Below, in pieces: positions 8,315 through 19,767 of a stretch of DNA of 64,000 bases; the stretch's first letter is position 1; each line of letters starts with the position of its first letter. A program made the position numbers and the translations under genes. The stretch is from NCBI GenBank assembly GCA_963697305.1, contig CAVONO010000028.1, positions 310,001 to 374,000 on the forward strand, written 5' to 3'. The notes beneath the pieces are model-generated. The model was not told the DNA's origin. It did not search any database and worked only from the letters and a program-made list of their open reading frames with translations. Source of the stretch: JAACFF01 sp963697305 (lineage in GTDB: Bacteria; Chloroflexota; Anaerolineae; Promineifilales; Promineifilaceae).

Positions 8315-8883
8315 AGTTACCCATCCTTGAGATGTTTAAACGTGTATCCCAAATAGAATTATACCTTGAGAATAGGGGGTTGGGAACGGTTAGATGATGC
8401 TGAATGCAAAAGAACTCAGCAACCTGACGGCCGTTCTAAGGAAAGCGTAGGCGTGGAGGGACTCGAACTCCCGACCTCACGGAGGTGAAGCCTACAAACT
8501 GAGATTCGCCGAATTCACGTTCCTAATGTCATTCCACCAGAGATAGAATTCTTCAAGATATAGCGATTTTGAAAGGAACCGTGGCGGCTGATTTGCAGCG
8601 TTATTGCAGATCAGCCTCCGTTGGCGAGAATAGTATTTCCTGATCTTTTTCTTCAGCCATCAAGCAGAGTGTCAATTCACTTCAATTGGCGCATAAGACG
8701 ATTACGCTTGTTGACGTGAACAGTCGTTCCGTCATAGTCGCACCAGACGAAGTTGGATTGGGTTATCGCCGACAAAGGAATCGAAACCAGACCACTGATT
8801 GGAGAGCCGGACGAGCTATCGGGTCATTTCCATCCAAGACAAGCAGCTTGATTATTCAGCCTCTTTATATCATATGCTAATCG
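8315..8883. other. Non-coding stretch
   Basis: About 570 bases without a convincing gene. It contains one ACGGCCGT palindrome (8427-8434) and the tRNA-like remnant at 8447-8495. A 64-codon open frame at 8686-8880 shows no family resemblance and is probably chance. The upstream side must hold the promoter of the Usp-transporter operon, but no clear -35/-10 pair stands out. Confidence 0.6.
8447..8495 (-). other. Degenerate tRNA 3'-half-like remnant
   Basis: Read on the minus strand, the stretch contains TTCACCTCCGTGAGGTC, then GGGAGTTCGAGTCCC with a near-canonical T-arm and loop (TTCGAGT), then an acceptor-like end CACGCCTA. No matching 5' acceptor strand or D-arm lies upstream at tRNA distance, and the T stem is imperfect, so this is not a working tRNA. 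A similar remnant in the same orientation lies at 23991-24040. Confidence 0.45.
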
Positions 8884-10887
8884 CTAAGGTAATACCCCTT
8901 GAAACAGGCCATAAGTCTCCGGTAGGCGTTCCACAGCTCCATCCAGTTTGACAAGAGACGGCAAGAATGAAACCGTTTGTCCATCCTCCACAGCGGTATA
9001 GAAAATATGCTGCTCATCAACCCAGTCCCAGATGTATGATAGCGGTTCCCTAAGTAGAATAATCGCTGCCGTCTCGTACGGTTTCGTTACAAGGCTCATA
9101 AACGCCTGTTCGATTGTAATTTGATCTTCAGCAACATCGGCCGTCATAAACACAAAGTCACCGGTCGGACCGAAAGTAGGGAAGCCGATGTAGTCCTGTC
9201 CCGGTCCGAAATATGTACCGACCGGCGTGCCATCCATATGGAAGAGGGTAATTTCACCGGCTTCACGCTTGGTGACAGCAAAATAAGCGCTATCGGCCGA
9301 AATGGCGCCTATGCAAAATGAGGAAAGGTCATCGGCCGGACATTCATAGATCAAATCATTCTCAGCAGTAGATATAGAGATTTGGTAGAGATTGCTGTAC
9401 CGGCCGGTTTGAGCATTCCAAGAACCACCCCGGCCATCAGGCTCGATGGTGACAAGCAATTCACTTTCATCCAAAAAACGCAGAGGATGAATTATCCAGC
9501 CAATATAGGGTTCGCCGCGATTGACTGCGTCAGCATTATCCACACTGTGCAGCAGTCGCATGTCGCTGCCGTCCGTTTTTGCTGAGTACAACTCAGAGAC
9601 AACTATCTCCTCGCCTTCTGTTGTCTCAGCAATTCTTCGCTGACTCCATGCAACGCGCGATCCACTTGACGAGATCACCAAGGAACCGATGTTATCAGCA
9701 TCGAGGAAGGATTGCTCCGTACCTGTCCCGTCGTTGGCATAATGGAGAACCTTATACTTTGCAGCTGCCTCGCCGATAACGGGCGTCGAATAATATACCC
9801 CGTCAACCGTCAGTAACAGCAAGCGGGAGATGGGTGGGTCAAACCGTATCGTGCATTCTAACCTACTGGCAGCATGACGTAAGAGGTAGTCCTCGCCATT
9901 ATCGGCCTGAAAAACCATTGCGGGACGCGGCAGCTGCGGACAGATCGGTGGACCAGGTTTAGGCGTGGACCCAGCAGTTTGCGCTTGACCTCGATCCACA
10001 AAGTGGAAAGAGTCGATGACAATGCGGTAGAGATGCTCGGCCTGAGCAAAGGTATCAACCAGGCCTGGATCATATGGCGAGAATGACAGTTGGTAGAGAA
10101 AACCATTACGAGCCACCAGCACTTTGCGGTAGTAGTCCTGACCTGGAATGTGGTCGAGCTGAACAGCTTCTTCGTCGCCGACAGTCAGCGAGGTTCGCTC
10201 GATATCGAATCCCTCATAACCGGCCAGGAACTCATCGACCACCTGTTCAAGGCTGCGGCCAGCCAGGTCTTCTACGACGATGCTGACCCGAGGATCAGCT
10301 GTGATTCATCACGGAACCAAGGACAATTTCCGTGTTGCCACTCTCGAGCTGCTCCACGGTGTGGCTGGCCGGGTACAACAGGCAGAACCCGCGGGCCTCG
10401 TCGACCAGAGACTGGGTTTGCTACTCTACCGTCGCTATCGGACAGCCGTCCTCTGAGAAGGTGATCGGTGGTTGAGCCTGAATCTGCCGGCGCGTCGCCC
10501 TGCGCAGAGCCAGCCTGCCGGCCAGACATTCTGAGGTATACCCAGCGCCTCAATGTGCTCCTTTTCAATTCCGGAGCCAGACACTACCGTCGTCCAGACG
10601 CCATTCTCACGCTTCATGAAGGCGCTAAACCCGCCGGGTACTGCCGGGTCGGTGGAGACCACCTCGACCCTGGCGTAATCACCGGCGATCGTTTTCAGCT
10701 CCAAGTTCATCTGGCTGACTGGCGCACCCTGCCCCTCTAGATACTCAACAAGTGCCGTGATAACCGCCTGTTCTGGGGTCATTACAGATAGGTCGACTGT
10801 TGGTTCAATCCCACCCGCTGTGTTGCATGCGACCAGGATCAGCAAGGTAATCAATGAAAGAATAAAAGGCAATGTTTTGGATTTCAT
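8884..10887 (-). pseudogene. Secreted lipoprotein with repeat modules and TolB-like C-terminus, multiply interrupted
   Basis: The gene starts at ATG 10887 with a lipoprotein signal (LLILVACN lipobox). It then carries a small domain (EKEHIEALGIPQNVWP), a shift near 10530, an in-frame TAG near 10430 after CPIATVE, the module ARGFCLLYPASHTVEQL, and another shift near 10300 after SVMNHS. It continues with DPRVSIVVEDLAGRSLEQVV and runs to 8884. The C-terminal ~280 residues contain strands such as GSRVAWSQRR and DGSDMRLLH, which suggest a TolB/WD40-like propeller. The middle module is paralogous to that repeated in the next gene (11011-12128). Function is unknown; it is anchored in the outer face of the cell. 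Confidence 0.7.
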
Positions 10888-11010
10888 AATCTACCCCATT
10901 CAAGCCCGTGAAATAGTAGGAAATGACGGTCGCGATCGTCGCAACTTCCGCCAGGCCTACCAGGACATCAATCCGCTAAGGGCTGCGGAAGATGTTTCCA
11001 TGTCAGCGCT

Positions 11011-12128
11011 TTATTCAGTGTTGGTGAAGCTAAAAGAATCGATCACCATGTCGTACAAGGTTTCCATCTCGGCGTATGCATCCGCGGTCGGGTCATCGGG
11101 AATAAAGGTGAGTGTGTAGAGTCGGCCATCATGCACCGTGAACAATTGGCGACTTAGATCTTGTCCTGGAACCTGATCAAATTGGTGGGCCATTACGCCA
11201 TCCAGCATGTAACCGAATGATGGCATCAGGTCAAAGCCGGGGAGCGCTTTCTCGATTTCAGCTTCTTTGTCAGCGACGATTTCATCCAGGGAACGACCCC
11301 CTGCATCTTCAACTGCGACGAAAAGCCGAGCATGGGTCACATTTTGAATGGCGCCCACGAAGAAAGCTATCTCCGATGCCTCCGGGCTTATTTCCTGCAC
11401 CGTATAAGCGACGGGAACCAACAGACAGTAACCGGCCGGCTCGTTGGTATAGATCGTTGAATTTTCGACCGGTTCGGGGCATTCCGGGCCAGCCAGGAGC
11501 GGCGCTTCCGGCTCAAGGCCAATAAACTGGAAGGAATTGATGATCTGGTGGTACAAGAGTTCCGCCTGCTCACCTACCGCACCGTAGTCAGGGCCAATGC
11601 GGGCGATCATCAGGTCATAGACCTTGTCATTGTGGACGGCGATGACACGCCGATTGGTGTCCTGGCCGGGAAGGTTGTCGAACACCGTCGCCATTTCCTC
11701 GCCCAAATCGATTGTTGGCAGGGAAATGGTGGCCAATTCAGCATCCGATGGGTATCCGGGGACTACTTCTTGTATGGAACGGCCGTCTAACGCTTCAAAG
11801 TGAATGGTTGCCACGGGAGCTTCTGTATTCAGCAAAGAGCGAACATAGAGTGTCAGAGAACCATCCTCGCCCTGGAAGACGTCATAGTTATCCGGGTACA
11901 GAAAGCAGATCCCCTCGGCGGCGTATATCAATTGGTATGCACCGGGCGCAGGTTCAGGACAGTTAGCCACAGATACTTTATCGGCACCGTAACCACATTC
12001 TCTTCGACGACCGGTGTATCGATTGGGTTAGCCGTCTCGTTTGCCGGTTCTACACCTGCCACTGCGTTACAGGCAACCAGGGTCAGGAGAACAAACAACA
12101 TTGCTATAATCAAAGTCTTGTTTTTCAT
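11011..12128 (-). pseudogene. Paralogous lipoprotein with two CPEP...CLLYP modules, frameshifted
   Basis: The start MKNKTLIIAM at 12128 leads into a lipobox (LLTLVACN). The frame runs to VVTVP, then shifts near 11985 to DKVSVANCPEPAPGAYQLIY and continues to 11011. Two similar modules follow. Each opens with CPEP, has a GICFLYP or GYCLLVP strand, a DGRSIQEVV or GGRSLDEIV helix and a PGQD motif, and ends with an SF(Q/S)F strand. The neighbour at 8884-10887 carries the same module. This looks like tandem gene duplication followed by divergence. The module is not one I can name, and the function is unknown. Confidence 0.7.
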
Positions 12129-12166
12129 GGTCTTAAGTCTCTTTTCTGTTAAATTGATCCGCCTAA

Positions 12167-14197
12167 TTAGAATTGCCATCCCAGTAAATTCCAGATGTTC
12201 AAGAACCAGACAAAAGCCACGGCGGCGATGGTGAAGAGCGTGTAATAGGCGCGCCATGCACTGCCCCAATAGCCATCCTTCCAGGCCATAACGGTATAGA
12301 AAATGGCACCAAGGGTCAGTAGTGCCGCCAGCAGCGCCATCACCAACACAAGTCGATAAACCAACGAGACGCCGAAAAACGGCACCGGGCTGCCCATGAA
12401 AATCGTGCCGATGGAAAAAACCAGGAACAGCAGATTCAGGAGGCTGATCCCCACGGCAACCCTTTTAGCCTGGCGGGTCCTGCGCGGTGCCTGTTCCTGC
12501 CCGTTTCCAAGGCGGCGGCCGCGGACAAAACCGATGAAGGCCACGATAAGCACCGAGAGGAAAATCAGGGCACAAGCCAGGATTAACACCATTGTGAAAC
12601 CGAGAGTTTCGTACCAGTTCAGCTTCTCAAAAGACCACTGCGGCGCAATGCTGCTGAACATCAGGGTGATGCGTCCTTGTTCATCTTCACGAAAGGCCAT
12701 GTCCCACGGCCCATCAACCTGGCGGAAGAACAGCGGGTCTACTTCAACAAAACTGAACTCCAGCCCGCCTATTGATAGGAGTAGCGTGCCATCGCCGGGG
12801 TCACTGATGGCGGCTGATGCAATAAAAGGAGCCAAGGTCTTTTGCAGGCTGGTATATGCGGATTGGGTAATTCTGTAACTGCCAGTAAACCGCGCAGCCC
12901 TTTCCGCGAAATCGGCCGGCGGGTCGATTGGAGCTACCGCAGGTGTGGGATAGTAATGGTTATAAAAGGATCTCATAAAGCCCAGGTGCTGCAATGTTAG
13001 CAGATCGCTCCCTGTACTGTTGTAGATGTAAAACAGGCCCAGGTTCTGGTCGGGCAGCAGCAGCATGGCATTGTTCATCTCCCCGAACGCTGCACCCCCG
13101 CCGTGCCCGATGGTCCACTGCCCATTGTCGCTGAAATCAAAGAAACCGTGAGCGGTGCCAAGGATGCGCGGGTCCGGGGTGAACAGCGTGCTGTGCATCT
13201 GCTGCGCGGTGGCTTCTTCCAGGATGCGAACCCCGGCGATGTTTTCATCACTGAAAAAGCCATTCTGCAAATGGGCGATCATGAAACGGGCCATATCCGT
13301 GGCGCTGGCTGCCATGCCTTCGCCTGGTACAGCCCCTATTTGAGCCAAATAGCCTGTCTCCGGGAATATCTGGAAGACGCCATCTTTAAACGTGTATGAT
13401 TTTGACTGGTACTGGTTCAGCTCAGGCGGCAGTGGATTCTGGGCAGACGCGTGTGCCATCCCCAGTGGATCCAGGATGTTCTCCTGGATGTACTGCTCAT
13501 AGGGCACACCTGCTACCTGGGCCACGATGTAGCCGGCAAGGAAAGTATTGTGATTCGAGTAACCCGCATAAGCGCCAGGCGGGCGTACCCGCTCTGGGAG
13601 GTGCGAGGTCAGCCACTCGCCTGCGGGGACCAGCTCGCTGGAGTCCCGGGCTAAGATCTCGTAATAACTTTCTTCAAATCCCGAAGTATGGGTCATCAGG
13701 TCTTTGAGGGTGATCGGCTCGGGATAAGTGTCCGGGATTGCGAAATCGAGATAGGTATTGATATCGGCATCGAGGTCAAGCTTGCCCTGTTCAACCAGCT
13801 GCATTACGGCTGTCCAGGTGAATGTCTTGGTCGTCGAGGCGATCTTGAATATGGTTTGCTCAGGATCGACAGGGGTTCCGTTCCCCACGTCGGCATAGCC
13901 GTAACCCTTGGCGAAGAACAGCCGGCCATCCTTGACGACAGCGACGGCCGCGCCGGCGATATGGTTCTCCGCCATATCCTTGGCCATGAGCGCATCCAGG
14001 AAGGCTTCCAATTCGGCGGGATCTGCCGGCCCTTGCCTCTGCTGCTGCGGGATCGAGACCAGGTTGCTTTCCAGCGGTGTGCCATCGCTCGCAAATGTTG
14101 TGGCCGTGGCTGGCCCTTTTAGCAGTAATGCAGTCAGGCCAAAAAGAGCCGCTACATAAACTGATATTCTTGAATACGCCTTTCGCTTTTTCACCAT
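12167..14197 (-). CDS. Serine hydrolase (beta-lactamase class C/PBP4* family) with C-terminal membrane segments
   Basis: A 676-aa protein. An N-terminal membrane segment or signal (residues ~12-30) is followed by a class C beta-lactamase-like fold. The catalytic SxxK is STTK at 121-124, YSN is at 213-215 and HGG at 365-367, so all three motifs are intact. After residue ~530, four hydrophobic helices form a membrane domain. Such proteins are D-Ala-D-Ala peptidases, esterases or amide hydrolases rather than true beta-lactamases. The next gene upstream is a close paralogue with the same plan. The substrate is unknown. Confidence 0.9.
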   Translation of the reverse strand: MVKKRKAYSRISVYVAALFGLTALLLKGPATATTFASDGTPLESNLVSIPQQQRQGPADPAELEAFLDALMAKDMAENHIAGAAVAVVKDGRLFFAKGYGYADVGNGTPVDPEQTIFKIASTTKTFTWTAVMQLVEQGKLDLDADINTYLDFAIPDTYPEPITLKDLMTHTSGFEESYYEILARDSSELVPAGEWLTSHLPERVRPPGAYAGYSNHNTFLAGYIVAQVAGVPYEQYIQENILDPLGMAHASAQNPLPPELNQYQSKSYTFKDGVFQIFPETGYLAQIGAVPGEGMAASATDMARFMIAHLQNGFFSDENIAGVRILEEATAQQMHSTLFTPDPRILGTAHGFFDFSDNGQWTIGHGGGAAFGEMNNAMLLLPDQNLGLFYIYNSTGSDLLTLQHLGFMRSFYNHYYPTPAVAPIDPPADFAERAARFTGSYRITQSAYTSLQKTLAPFIASAAISDPGDGTLLLSIGGLEFSFVEVDPLFFRQVDGPWDMAFREDEQGRITLMFSSIAPQWSFEKLNWYETLGFTMVLILACALIFLSVLIVAFIGFVRGRRLGNGQEQAPRRTRQAKRVAVGISLLNLLFLVFSIGTIFMGSPVPFFGVSLVYRLVLVMALLAALLTLGAIFYTVMAWKDGYWGSAWRAYYTLFTIAAVAFVWFLNIWNLLGWQF

Positions 14198-14264
14198 TCT
14201 CTCCTTTTGATTATTGGCTGGCAGGGATGGATGTTATCCCTGCCAGCCTCGAAACGTTTGCCAA

Positions 14265-16281
14265 TTAGTACCGCCAGCCCAACCAGTTCCAGAAGTTCAA
14301 GAACCAGACGAAGGCGACCGCCGCGATTGTCACCAGCGTATAATAGGCGCGGAATGCGACACCCCAATAGCTGTTGGTCCAGGACAATACAGTGTATACC
14401 AGTGCGCCGGCTGTGAGCACGGCCGCCAAAACACCGAGTCCCATCACGATCTCAGTGGTCAATGAGAGGCTGTGCAATTCTGATGGTTGGACTGGAGGAA
14501 ACTTAGACGCCACGCCGGCCAGGAACAGCAGGTTCAGAAGGCAGATCCCCAGGATGATCCAGTAGGCCACGCGGGCACCCCGCGTCTCAGGTTTCTGGTC
14601 ACCCTTCTGACGGCGGCTGCGAATAAAGCGGATCACCGCTACAGGGATCATGGACAGGAATATCAGGATGCAGACCAGGGCTAATGTCAAGTTGAAACCG
14701 GCCGTTTCGTACCAGTCCAGCTTTACAAGAGCATATTCGGGCATGATATCGGTAAACATGTGGGTGATACGCCCCTTGTCATCCTCGCGAAAGACCATGG
14801 CGAACGGGCCGTCTACCTGGCGGAAGTAGAGCGGCTCCACCTCGACAAATCGCAACTTGAGCCCCTCAACAGGGACGAGCAGTGTGCCGTCACCGGGATC
14901 ACTGATTTCGTATGAGCCAAAGAGCCCTATTACTTTTTCCGGCGTGGTAGAATTACTACTGGCCAATCGATAAAGACCCACGAACCGATCAGCCCTCTCT
15001 GCGAAGTCCGCCGGAGGCTGCAAGGGAGCAACCGCAGGCGCAGGATAGTAGTGGTCGAAAAACGCTCTCTGGAAGCCAGCGTGCTGAAGGGTCAGCGCCC
15101 CAGCGTCAGAGCTGTTATAGGTCACAAATACGCCCAGATGCTGATCCGGCAAAAGCAGCAGTTCACTATGCATCGGTGGGCCATAACCTGAATGCCCAAG
15201 CGTTCGCTGGCCATTGTCGCTGATATCGAACAAGCCATAAGCGGTGCCCCGGAGTCGCGGGTCGGGCGTATACAACGTGCTGTGCATTTGCTGCGCGGTG
15301 CTTTCTTTTAGTATGCGCGCCTCGGAGATGTTGGCATCGCTGTAACGGCCGTTCTCAAGGAGCGCGATCATGAAGCGTGCCATATCTGTGACGCTGGCCT
15401 GTTGCCCACCGGATGGGAGCAGTGCCGGCTGATTCACATAGTCGGGGAATGGTTGGAAGACGCCATCGACATACGTGTAGCCCACGGAGGCGAATGGACT
15501 CAATTCCGACGCTACCGGCGACTGGGCAGTTGAGTGCACCATGCCCAATGGGTTCAGGATATGTTCCTGGATGTACTGGTCATAGGGCTGGCCCGATACC
15601 TGTGACACGATGTATCCTGCCAACATGGCATTGTAGTTCGAGTAACCTTCAGCCTCGCCAGGTGGACGCACTCGCCCTGGCGAATTTGAGATCAGCCATT
15701 CGCGCGCGGATACCAGTTCACTGGGATCCGAAGTCACGCTCTCCAGCCACCGGTCTTCGAACCCTGATGTATGAGTCATCAGGTGTTTGAGGGTAATCGG
15801 TTGCGGATAGGTATCTGGGATGCGAAAGTCAAGATAATCGTTGATATCCGCGTCCAGGTCCAACTTTCCCTGCTCGACGAGCTGCATGACCGCCGTCCAG
15901 GTGAGCACCTTGCCATTCGATCCGATGCGAAAGATCGTCTGTTCAGGGATCGACAGGGATGCGGTTCTGAAGGTCGGCGTAGCCGTAACCCTTGGCGAAG
16001 AACAGCTCACCATCTTTGACGACAGCGACGGCCGCGCCAGCGATGTGGTTCTCTTCCATATCCTTTGCCATGAGCGCATCCAGGAAGGTCTCCAGTTCGG
16101 CGGCGTCGGTTGGGCCTTGTGGGTGCGATAATGCAGTGGACACATTCTTGCCGGACGCCGCCTCATTTTCCTGGGCCATGGCATGGCCAACAATCGACAA
16201 CAGCAGCGTCAGAGTCAACATAGCTGTCACAATTTTCTCCAGGGATTTCTTGATATTGAGTACTGCTTTTTGAATTGACAT
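14265..16281 (-). pseudogene. Paralogous membrane serine hydrolase, frameshifted near the N-terminus
   Basis: The start MSIQKAVLNIKK at 16281 leads through a signal peptide (ending in AMAQ) to NRIPVDP. A one-base insertion near 15950 then moves the frame, and the rest reads on as EQTIFRIGSNGKVLTW to 14265. The active-site SxxK (SNGK), YSN and HSG motifs are present, followed by four C-terminal transmembrane helices. The protein is collinear with its neighbour at 12167-14197, whose VDPEQTIFKIAS shows exactly where the extra base lies. The full protein would be about 671 aa. Confidence 0.85.
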
Positions 16282-16315
16282 AAGATTTATCCTTTTTTTA
16301 TATTTCCAGCTGCGA

Positions 16316-16594
16316 TCAGTTCTCATTTCCAGTTTCTTGTGATTGATTGCTTACATTCAACGCACGCGGGTTGACAGAAATCAAGATCAGATTCATATCC
16401 CGAATCTTGGCCAGCACACCTTGCAGTGCGGCCTGATCGGCCATATAGCCACTAAGAGCTGTGATCGGCCGGTTATCTTCATCGTAGCCAGTTTTTATCG
16501 TCATTCCGTCAAACCAATAGCTCTTCTCGTCATCAAGATGACTTCTGACTTTGATAACGTATTCGGTTAATCGTGAGTAATTCGCCTCATTCAT
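16316..16594 (-). CDS. Small hypothetical protein
   Basis: A 92-aa soluble protein beginning MNEANYSRLTEYVIKVRSHL. It has an alternating strand/helix pattern and no signal or membrane segment. It lies 34 nt upstream of the second serine hydrolase on the same strand and probably shares its transcript. I do not recognise a family. The preceding bases keep a short reading frame ERIIGALTFRRAADAELEVD whose stop overlaps this start. That string resembles the N-terminus of YIP1-like membrane proteins, so this gene may have replaced or followed a lost gene. Confidence 0.55.
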   Translation of the reverse strand: MNEANYSRLTEYVIKVRSHLDDEKSYWFDGMTIKTGYDEDNRPITALSGYMADQAALQGVLAKIRDMNLILISVNPRALNVSNQSQETGNEN

Positions 16595-16908
16595 CCTTGT
16601 CTACTTCCAACTCTGCATCCGCGGCCCGCCGGAATGTGAGCGCACCAATGATTCTTTCATTTATTGAATACAGCTTATGGGAAAAGGGGATGGAAAGTCA
16701 CCATCCTAAAAGGATGGAATCACGAGTGATTTTTTGGATTGTTGCTTGTCGATCTCGTTCGATTGGAGTACGGGCTTGCTTTAGAAAGCAGCCAAGCTGT
16801 TATGACTTAGCGATGTTTACCGGAACGGATGGCCCGGACCGCTTTGGTTGAATTGCTACGTCTCGCGACAAGCCTTAAGAAGTACTGCCCGAGTTGATGA
16901 CCACAAGA
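16595..16908. other. Non-coding gap with YIP1-like remnant
   Basis: On the minus strand about 16600-16680 still encodes NERIIGALTFRRAADAELEVD followed by a stop, which looks like the first 25 residues of a YIP1-family membrane protein with the rest missing. A small hairpin CCATCC-TAAA-aGGATGG lies near 16702-16718. Nothing else is recognisable. Confidence 0.4.
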
Positions 16909-19756
16909 TCACAAGATCCCTAATTCTTTAGCCCGAGATACTGCCTCGCGACGGTTGGCTGCCCCTAATTTGAGGTAAATGTTTCGCGCATACCACTTTA
17001 CCGTGTTCACTGAAAGGTACAATTCTTCAGCCAACTCCTGGTTTGAAAGTCTGGCCGACAGCAGGCGCAGAATCTGCATCTCCCGGTCATTAAGGGGATC
17101 GAACATGGGGATGGAGCGTCTCTGGGACACGGGGACTGGTTGTTCGGGGGAAGCTATCGACGGGAATGCCGACAGCAGTTCAAGGGTGTAGGTCGGACTG
17201 ATATCGTGCCTTGCTGCCAACTGCAGCAATTCGTGCATACCGGGACCAAGATCAACAAAGGTTCTAATATAACCTTCGGGTTCGGCCAGCACCAGGGCGC
17301 GAGAAATATAGGAGAGCGCCTGGTTATTCTTGCTTAAGTCGTAGTAGGCTAACGCTTGAAGTGAAAGGTAGACGATCAGTTCGCCATTTCGTTGACCAGC
17401 ATCGGCCGAGTCGATTAGTCTGTCTAGTAACGGAATTGCTTCTTCGGCTCTCTTCTGGACAATCAATACATGGGCAAGGACGCGGTATTCATATTCTCGT
17501 TCGTAGGGAAAACCATCTGTGGGATCAAGCTCTGAAGCTTCGATCCAATTCGCAGCGTCGGCCAGGAGATACGCGAGGTCTGGCCGTGCCAGACTCAGCC
17601 TAAGGCTTCGCTGAGCTAGAATGGCGTTTACTGTAACATCGGGAAGAATAATTTCCGGCTTGAGACTAAAACGTTTTAACTTTCGGTAGTAGCTCAGGGC
17701 CTTATCGATATTGCCCTTGGCCTGGTACAGGTCAATGAGCGGAGCATACGCTTCAAAACGAATCCAACTTCTAGTTAGATCATAGTAATTCAAAGCTTTC
17801 TTGAGGTTCCCAACCGCCTGTTTCAGCTGATTCCGCTCGTATTGCACCTCACCTAAAGCCCGGCGCAGAGTTGCCAACAACCGACCGGGCCAGCTCTTCG
17901 TGCCTTCCTCCCTGGACCAGTTTTCAATCCAAGAGAGACCTTCCTCGGCATGGGATATGACCCGGTTCAACGCGCCGGATTTGGTATCAGCTTTAATCAG
18001 AGTCGTGAGGCAACTAAGCGCAGCGTAGCGATTACCGGCCTTTTGGTTCATGGGTAGGGCGCTTAAAGCGGCGAGGTAACTTCTTTTCAGGTCACCTATG
18101 TCCTCGTAAGCGATCGCAAGACCCAGGGTAATGACTCCCCGCAGAAAAAGCACCTCACGCGTGTCCGCATCCGGCAATTCATTCAAGGCCCTTTGCGAGA
18201 GCTCGATGCACTGCTCAGGCTTTCCACGCCTTATGGCCATATAGGCGCGTATCGCACTGGCGTGACCCCTTACCTGGTCAGCAGAAAACGATTCGGGCAA
18301 AGATTGCCGGCTCTGCCAGGTACGCTTCAGCCAAAGCCAAGGCCGGTTCCACAGCATCAAGGTGATATCCGAACTGCAATGCCCAGGCGTGGTAAATGCA
18401 GAGACGGGGGAATTGAGCACGCACATTTACGGGAAGCCTGCCTGCCCAGAGGAGCACCTTTTCTATCGCCGCGATGAGGATTATCAGCGTTTCGGCATTC
18501 TCATCCAGCAATCGTGCAGCTCGAACTTCATCGCCCCCGTCGAAGGCGAATTCTAGGGCCTCATCTATCATCCCATGGGATTCATACCATTGGCTGGCCC
18601 TGGTGAAGAGCTCGGGAATGATCTCCGGCTGCGACTCACGCAGTCTCCGTGTCAGGAAGTCGGCGAAGAGGTGATGGTAACGATACCATTGCCCTTCTTC
18701 GTCGAGCGATATGAGGAACAGGTTGGCTGCTGCCATTTGGTCCAGTATCTGTCGAGATTGAAGCGCGTGGCTGGTTGATTCGGGAGCCCCCGTAGTGAGC
18801 GTTTCTTCAACAGCCGTTGACGCCACCCCTCTGACCGCATCAACTAACGAGGCGTTGAATCGCTCCAGGATCGAGGTTCGCAACAAGAATGATTGCACTT
18901 CTTTGGTCTGGCGCGACATGACCTCCTGGCCCAGATAGTCTACAAGGTGCCGATGGCTGCCTGAGAACATGGCGATTTGATCGCGCTTGTCGATTTGATC
19001 TTGTAGAGTCAAGGCAGCCAATTGCAGGCCGGCGATCCAACCTTCTGTTCGAGCTTCCAATGCCTCGACATCTTCAACTGAAAGATCAAGACCCATCAGG
19101 CTGTTGAGGAACGTGGTCGCCTCCTGTAGGTTGAACTGGAGGTCGGCCTGTCGGATCTCGGACAACGCCCGCAAAACCCGCAGACGGCCCAGGGGGATAG
19201 GCGGGTCGACACGGGTCAGAATGACCAGGTGCATGCATGGTGGGATGTGATCGATGAGAAAGTCAAGGGCCTCATGTATGCTGAAGTTACTAAGGTAATG
19301 GTAATCGTCCAGCACCAGGACAAAGCCGGCCCCGGTCGCAGAATTGGCCCCGTACTCGGCGATTTCGTTCACAAGTGCCGTCAGCAAGGGCTCAATCGGA
19401 ACATCAGTTTCTGTTTCCAGAATCGGTTGCAACTCAACTCCGATTGCCGGATTGATCTGCTGTAAGGCAGCGATTAGGTAACTCAGAAAGCGGATGACAT
19501 TGTTATCGTCTTCATCTAGCGAAAGCCAAGCTAATTTGGGCGCCGTCTCCTGGGCCCTTAGTTCGGCCAACCACTCGGTGGCCAGTGTGGTCTTGCCGTA
19601 GCCTGCCGGAGCGGAGAGCAATGTCAGCTTGCGGGCAAAGTCGCCCTCCGCGCCTTGAAGACCGGCATTCATACGCTCGATCAGGCGCGGACGATGGACC
19701 ATCTGTCGATGCGCCCGAGGGACATAGAGCTTCGTAGAGAGAAGTGATTCCAGCAT
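16909..19756 (-). pseudogene. MalT-type LuxR-family transcriptional regulator (LAL), frameshifted
   Basis: A regulator of about 949 codons starting MLESLLSTKLYVPRAHR at 19756. The Walker A is SAPAGYGKTTL at ~48-58 and the Walker B-like strand is VLVLDDYHYL. A winged and helical STAND-ATPase middle and TPR-like repeats follow. The C-terminal LuxR helix-turn-helix is LSNQELAEELYLSVNTVKWY, in the last 60 residues. A one-base shift near 18300 (between LAEPAIFA and ESFSADQVRGH) splits the gene. The start lies 11 nt after the GPH symporter stop, so the two are co-transcribed; the regulator may control sugar uptake in response to a bound inducer. Confidence 0.88.
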
Positions 19757-19767
19757 TGGATCAGTAG

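Noticed and set aside
8447..8495. Functional tRNA gene
   Set aside because: Only the 3' half is present, the T stem has mismatches and there is no matching 5' acceptor strand.
8686..8880. 64-codon open frame in the 8.3-8.9 kb gap
   Set aside because: No ribosome-binding site, no family resemblance and a composition typical of chance frames.
10272..10568. Independent 98-aa gene
   Set aside because: It is a mixture of frames over the broken lipoprotein; the conserved residues run through the other two frames.
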